NCBI RefSeq assembly: GCF_900114535.1
Contig: NZ_FOTK01000026.1
Span: 29,478 to 93,477 of the forward strand
DNA: 64,000 nucleotides
Direction: 5' to 3'
Source: Methylobacterium pseudosasicola
GTDB lineage: Bacteria; Pseudomonadota; Alphaproteobacteria; Rhizobiales; Beijerinckiaceae
Shown here piece after piece: positions 62,285 to 64,000 of this stretch. The position numbers and the translations under genes were made by a program. The stretch's first letter is position 1. Each line of letters opens with the position of its first letter. The notes under the pieces are model-generated. The model was not told where the DNA came from. It ran no database searches and saw only the letters and a list, made by a program, of their open reading frames with translations.

Positions 62285-62299
62285 GCGCAGCGGTCACGG

Positions 62300-62437
62300 T
62301 CACCGACCGTCGATGGGTCCCGGCGGCTGCGGTGCTGGTACGTCGACCTGCGGATCGCCTTCAGGGGCCGAGGGTCCGGGCGGCGGATCGCCGATGGGCG
62401 GGGCCGGATCGTCGCCGGGGCGGGGCGTGTCGGACAT
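62300..62437 (-). CDS. small proline-rich protein
   Basis: 45 codons (MSDTPRPGDDPAPPIGDPPP). Similar in style to the Pro-rich mini-protein at 47489. Coding status rests on composition only. Confidence 0.4.
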   Translation of the reverse strand: MSDTPRPGDDPAPPIGDPPPGPSAPEGDPQVDVPAPQPPGPIDGR

Positions 62438-62516
62438 GCGCTCGTCTCCTCCTGCCGGCGGTACGTGGGCGTGCCGGACGGAGAGGTAACGCGGTACGCG
62501 CCGTCGCGGTCCCGGC

Positions 62517-62747
62517 TTACGGGACGACCGGCGTCTCCTCGAAATGCACGTGCGTGATCACGCGGCGCATTTCAGCAACCAACGCCTCGACCTCCGTGGT
62601 GGGAATGCCCGGCTTCAGGTCGAAGGCGAAGGGCTTCATCGTGTCGGCCGGTCCGGCTCCGGGCAACGCCTGCTGCTCCAGCATGATGTACGGGTTGCCG
62701 TTCTCGTACTCCTTCACGCGGATGCACAGTTCGACGAGCTGGGTCAT
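62517..62747 (-). CDS. small hypothetical protein
   Basis: 76 aa from an ATG preceded by AGGAG (MTQLVELCIRVKEYENGNPY). Compact alpha/beta look with LPGAGPADTMKPFAFDLKP. No family recognised. Confidence 0.62.
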   Translation of the reverse strand: MTQLVELCIRVKEYENGNPYIMLEQQALPGAGPADTMKPFAFDLKPGIPTTEVEALVAEMRRVITHVHFEETPVVP

Positions 62748-62781
62748 GGTCGGCTCCTTGCGGTGGGTCGAGGGTTCGAGG

Positions 62782-63078
62782 TTAGGCGGCCAGCGCCCAT
62801 GGACGGACCGAGGTTGCGACCCGGGTGCCACGGCGTTCGACGGCGACCGCCAAGCATAGGGCTGCACGGGCCGCCTCGATGAGCGAAGGGCTGCGCGCGG
62901 CCTCGGCGAGGACAAGACTATTGGCGACGTCGAGCCAAGCATGGCGCGACCGCACCACCGGCAGGCGCGCCTCCTCGACGGCACGACGTGCCTCCGCGAC
63001 GGAGGCGAGACTGTCCGGAAAGCCGGCGAGGCCGACGGTCGAGACGGGGGTCGAGAACGGAAGATTTCGGTCGGGCAT
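62782..63078 (-). CDS. small hypothetical protein
   Basis: 98 aa from an ATG preceded by GAGG (MPDRNLPFSTPVSTVGLAG). Helical and Ala-rich after residue 25 (SLASVAEARRAVEEARLPV). 34 bases upstream of the previous small gene on the same strand, so probably co-transcribed. No family recognised. Confidence 0.58.
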   Translation of the reverse strand: MPDRNLPFSTPVSTVGLAGFPDSLASVAEARRAVEEARLPVVRSRHAWLDVANSLVLAEAARSPSLIEAARAALCLAVAVERRGTRVATSVRPWALAA

Positions 63079-63511
63079 CGACGGATCCTCTATGGCGTAT
63101 GACGCTAGAAGGCCCGCCAATTGTGGTGTTGGCGAAGTGGGACGGTGGTCGCAATCGGGCGGCGGAACGGCCTTTTCAGCCATGCGATCAAGGCGCGGGC
63201 ACGTGCATCGGCTGACACGTCGGTCGAGGCGCTCGGCAAGCCTGGGCGCAGCGACGGCAAGGGTGGCGGAAGTGAGGGGTATCCGATGCCGAATCCTCCC
63301 ACGACGGGACAGACGGTCAACCATGGGTCGCGTGCGGGGGCGGCCTGAGCCGCGCGTATTTCGCCGTGCTCGGTGAAGGCCTGCGGACGGCGTTCTACGT
63401 CACGGCTGGATGCGAGCGTAAGTGGCGTGGGGGAATGTGGTCATCATATCGGGCTGAGCACGACATATCGCCCCCTGCCGTCTTTCCCGAGGCAAGCACG
63501 GGAACCTCGAT
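63079..63511. other. gene-free stretch
   Basis: Short frames on both strands, none convincing. A minus-strand reading ending WLKRPFRRPIATTV near 63105 could be the tail of a small basic protein but has no supported start. Confidence 0.35.
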
Positions 63512-63670
63512 CTAGCTGGATTTCGAGGTGAGCCGTCCGACAACTTTGGTATCCCTCGGCGGCTTCGCCTTCGAGACGACCTTCCTGCCGGGGCCGACGC
63601 CCGGGATCTTGGGTGCCAACTTATGACTGACGGGTTTGACCAGGGACTTCTTCGATGGCTTTGTCCCTAG
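63512..63670 (-). pseudogene. 3' part of a lysine-rich protein gene cut by an IS
   Basis: About 50 codons reading GQKPSKKSLVKPVSHKLAP, then KIPGVGPGRKVVSKAKPPRD and ending TSKSS-stop: strongly basic, histone-H1-like composition. The frame meets a stop exactly where the IS5-type end begins (CTAG at 63668-63671), and no start codon precedes it, so the 5' part has been removed or displaced. Confidence 0.5.
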
Positions 63671-63671
63671 A

Positions 63672-64000
63672 GGCTGTTATGGACCTGGGTCGGGCTGATG
63701 CTCAGATGAGCGGGGATGAGCGCGACCCGCAAGCCGTATCCGTCCGATGTTTCCGATGAGGAGTGGGCGCTGGTTGCGCCCTACCTGACGCTGCTGCGTG
63801 AGGATGCCGGTCAGCGTGAGCATGCGTTGCGCGAGGTGTTCAACGGCCTGCGCTACGTGGTCAGGAGCGGCTGCCCGTGGCGGCTGATGCCCCACGACCT
63901 GCCGCCCTGGTTTGCCGTGTATCAGCAGGCCCAGCGCTGGCTGGCGGCCGGCTGTTTCGAGCAGCTGGCCGAGGACCTGCGTGCGGTGCTGCGCATGGCG
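63672..64000 (+). mobile_element. IS5-family insertion sequence, left part
   Basis: Begins near GAGGCTGTTATGGACC, the likely terminal repeat, and contains a transposase gene 45 bases in. The right end lies beyond the window, so the inverted repeat cannot be confirmed. Confidence 0.7.
63717..64000 (+). CDS. IS5-family (DUF4096) transposase, partial
   Basis: Reads MSATRKPYPSDVSDEEWALV, then LREVFNGLRYVVRSGCPWRLMP and LPPWFAVYQQAQRW, the typical N-terminal region of IS5/IS427 transposases. Truncated by the window end; the DDE residues lie outside. Confidence 0.9.

Noticed and set aside
1..64000. CRISPR arrays, tRNA or rRNA genes, replication origin or iterons
   Set aside because: No regularly spaced direct repeats, no cloverleaf or rRNA signatures, and no Rep or Par gene were seen despite KfrA-type genes.

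Overview
The window looks like accessory DNA, possibly a megaplasmid or genomic island, from a high-GC alphaproteobacterium, most likely a Methylobacterium/Methylorubrum-type Rhizobiales. The reasons are the very high GC of most genes, LexA boxes of the alphaproteobacterial form GTTC-N7-GTTC, a bacteriophytochrome two-component cluster, DUF1236, CsbD and PhnA-like proteins, and KfrA-type DNA-binding proteins that are common on plasmids. No rRNA, tRNA, CRISPR array, replication initiator or partition gene was seen. The taxon is an inference.

Layout. 0-1.8 kb: an SOS-regulated umuDC operon, with a second close copy in inverted orientation at 40.6-42.3 kb. 1.8-2.5 kb: a decayed response regulator. 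2.5-5.0 kb: an AT-rich three-gene island (adenosine deaminase, Ham1/ITPase-like protein, SIR2) with the composition of a Kongming (KomABC) anti-phage system. 5.3-6.1 kb: fragments of a serine recombinase and an ATPase fused tail to tail. 6.4-11.1 kb: a SIR2-STAND-TPR protein (AVAST/Avs5-like) behind two metallophosphoesterases. 11.4-15.4 kb: a KfrA-like protein, a DUF5131/TcmP pair and an AT-rich insert with an HTH gene. 16.1-24.3 kb: a leftward AAA+ ATPase operon and a rightward run of small, overlapping, phage-like genes, one with a Tad2-like (DUF2829) domain. 24.3-30.7 kb: a Tn7/Tn5053-like transposon (TnsA-like, TniA, TniB, TniQ) whose tniQ has an in-frame stop codon. 30.8-33.5 kb: an FtsH-like soluble AAA+ protease and small partners that share a conserved leader hairpin. 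33.9-37.2 kb: a KfrA-like protein, then an ECF sigma/ImmA-protease operon. 37.4-40.4 kb: a type I CBASS (CD-NTase plus Cap15-like effector) followed by a membrane-anchored DUF2235 hydrolase. 42.7-57.6 kb: signalling genes (bacteriophytochrome, response regulator, three hybrid kinases, an HWE-type kinase), a cation/proton antiporter and a decayed metal-chelate binding protein. 57.7-63.1 kb: envelope and stress proteins. 63.7 kb to the end: an IS5-family element that truncates a lysine-rich gene.

How it fits together. The first 40 kb reads as a defence island assembled by mobile elements. It holds two SIR2 NADase-type systems (Kongming-like and SIR2-STAND), one CBASS, the less certain TcmP/DUF5131 and AAA+ modules, SOS-inducible translesion polymerases, and several broken genes marking past rearrangements. 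The last 20 kb is more typical environmental sensing and stress physiology. All functional statements are from sequence reading alone; no database search was run.
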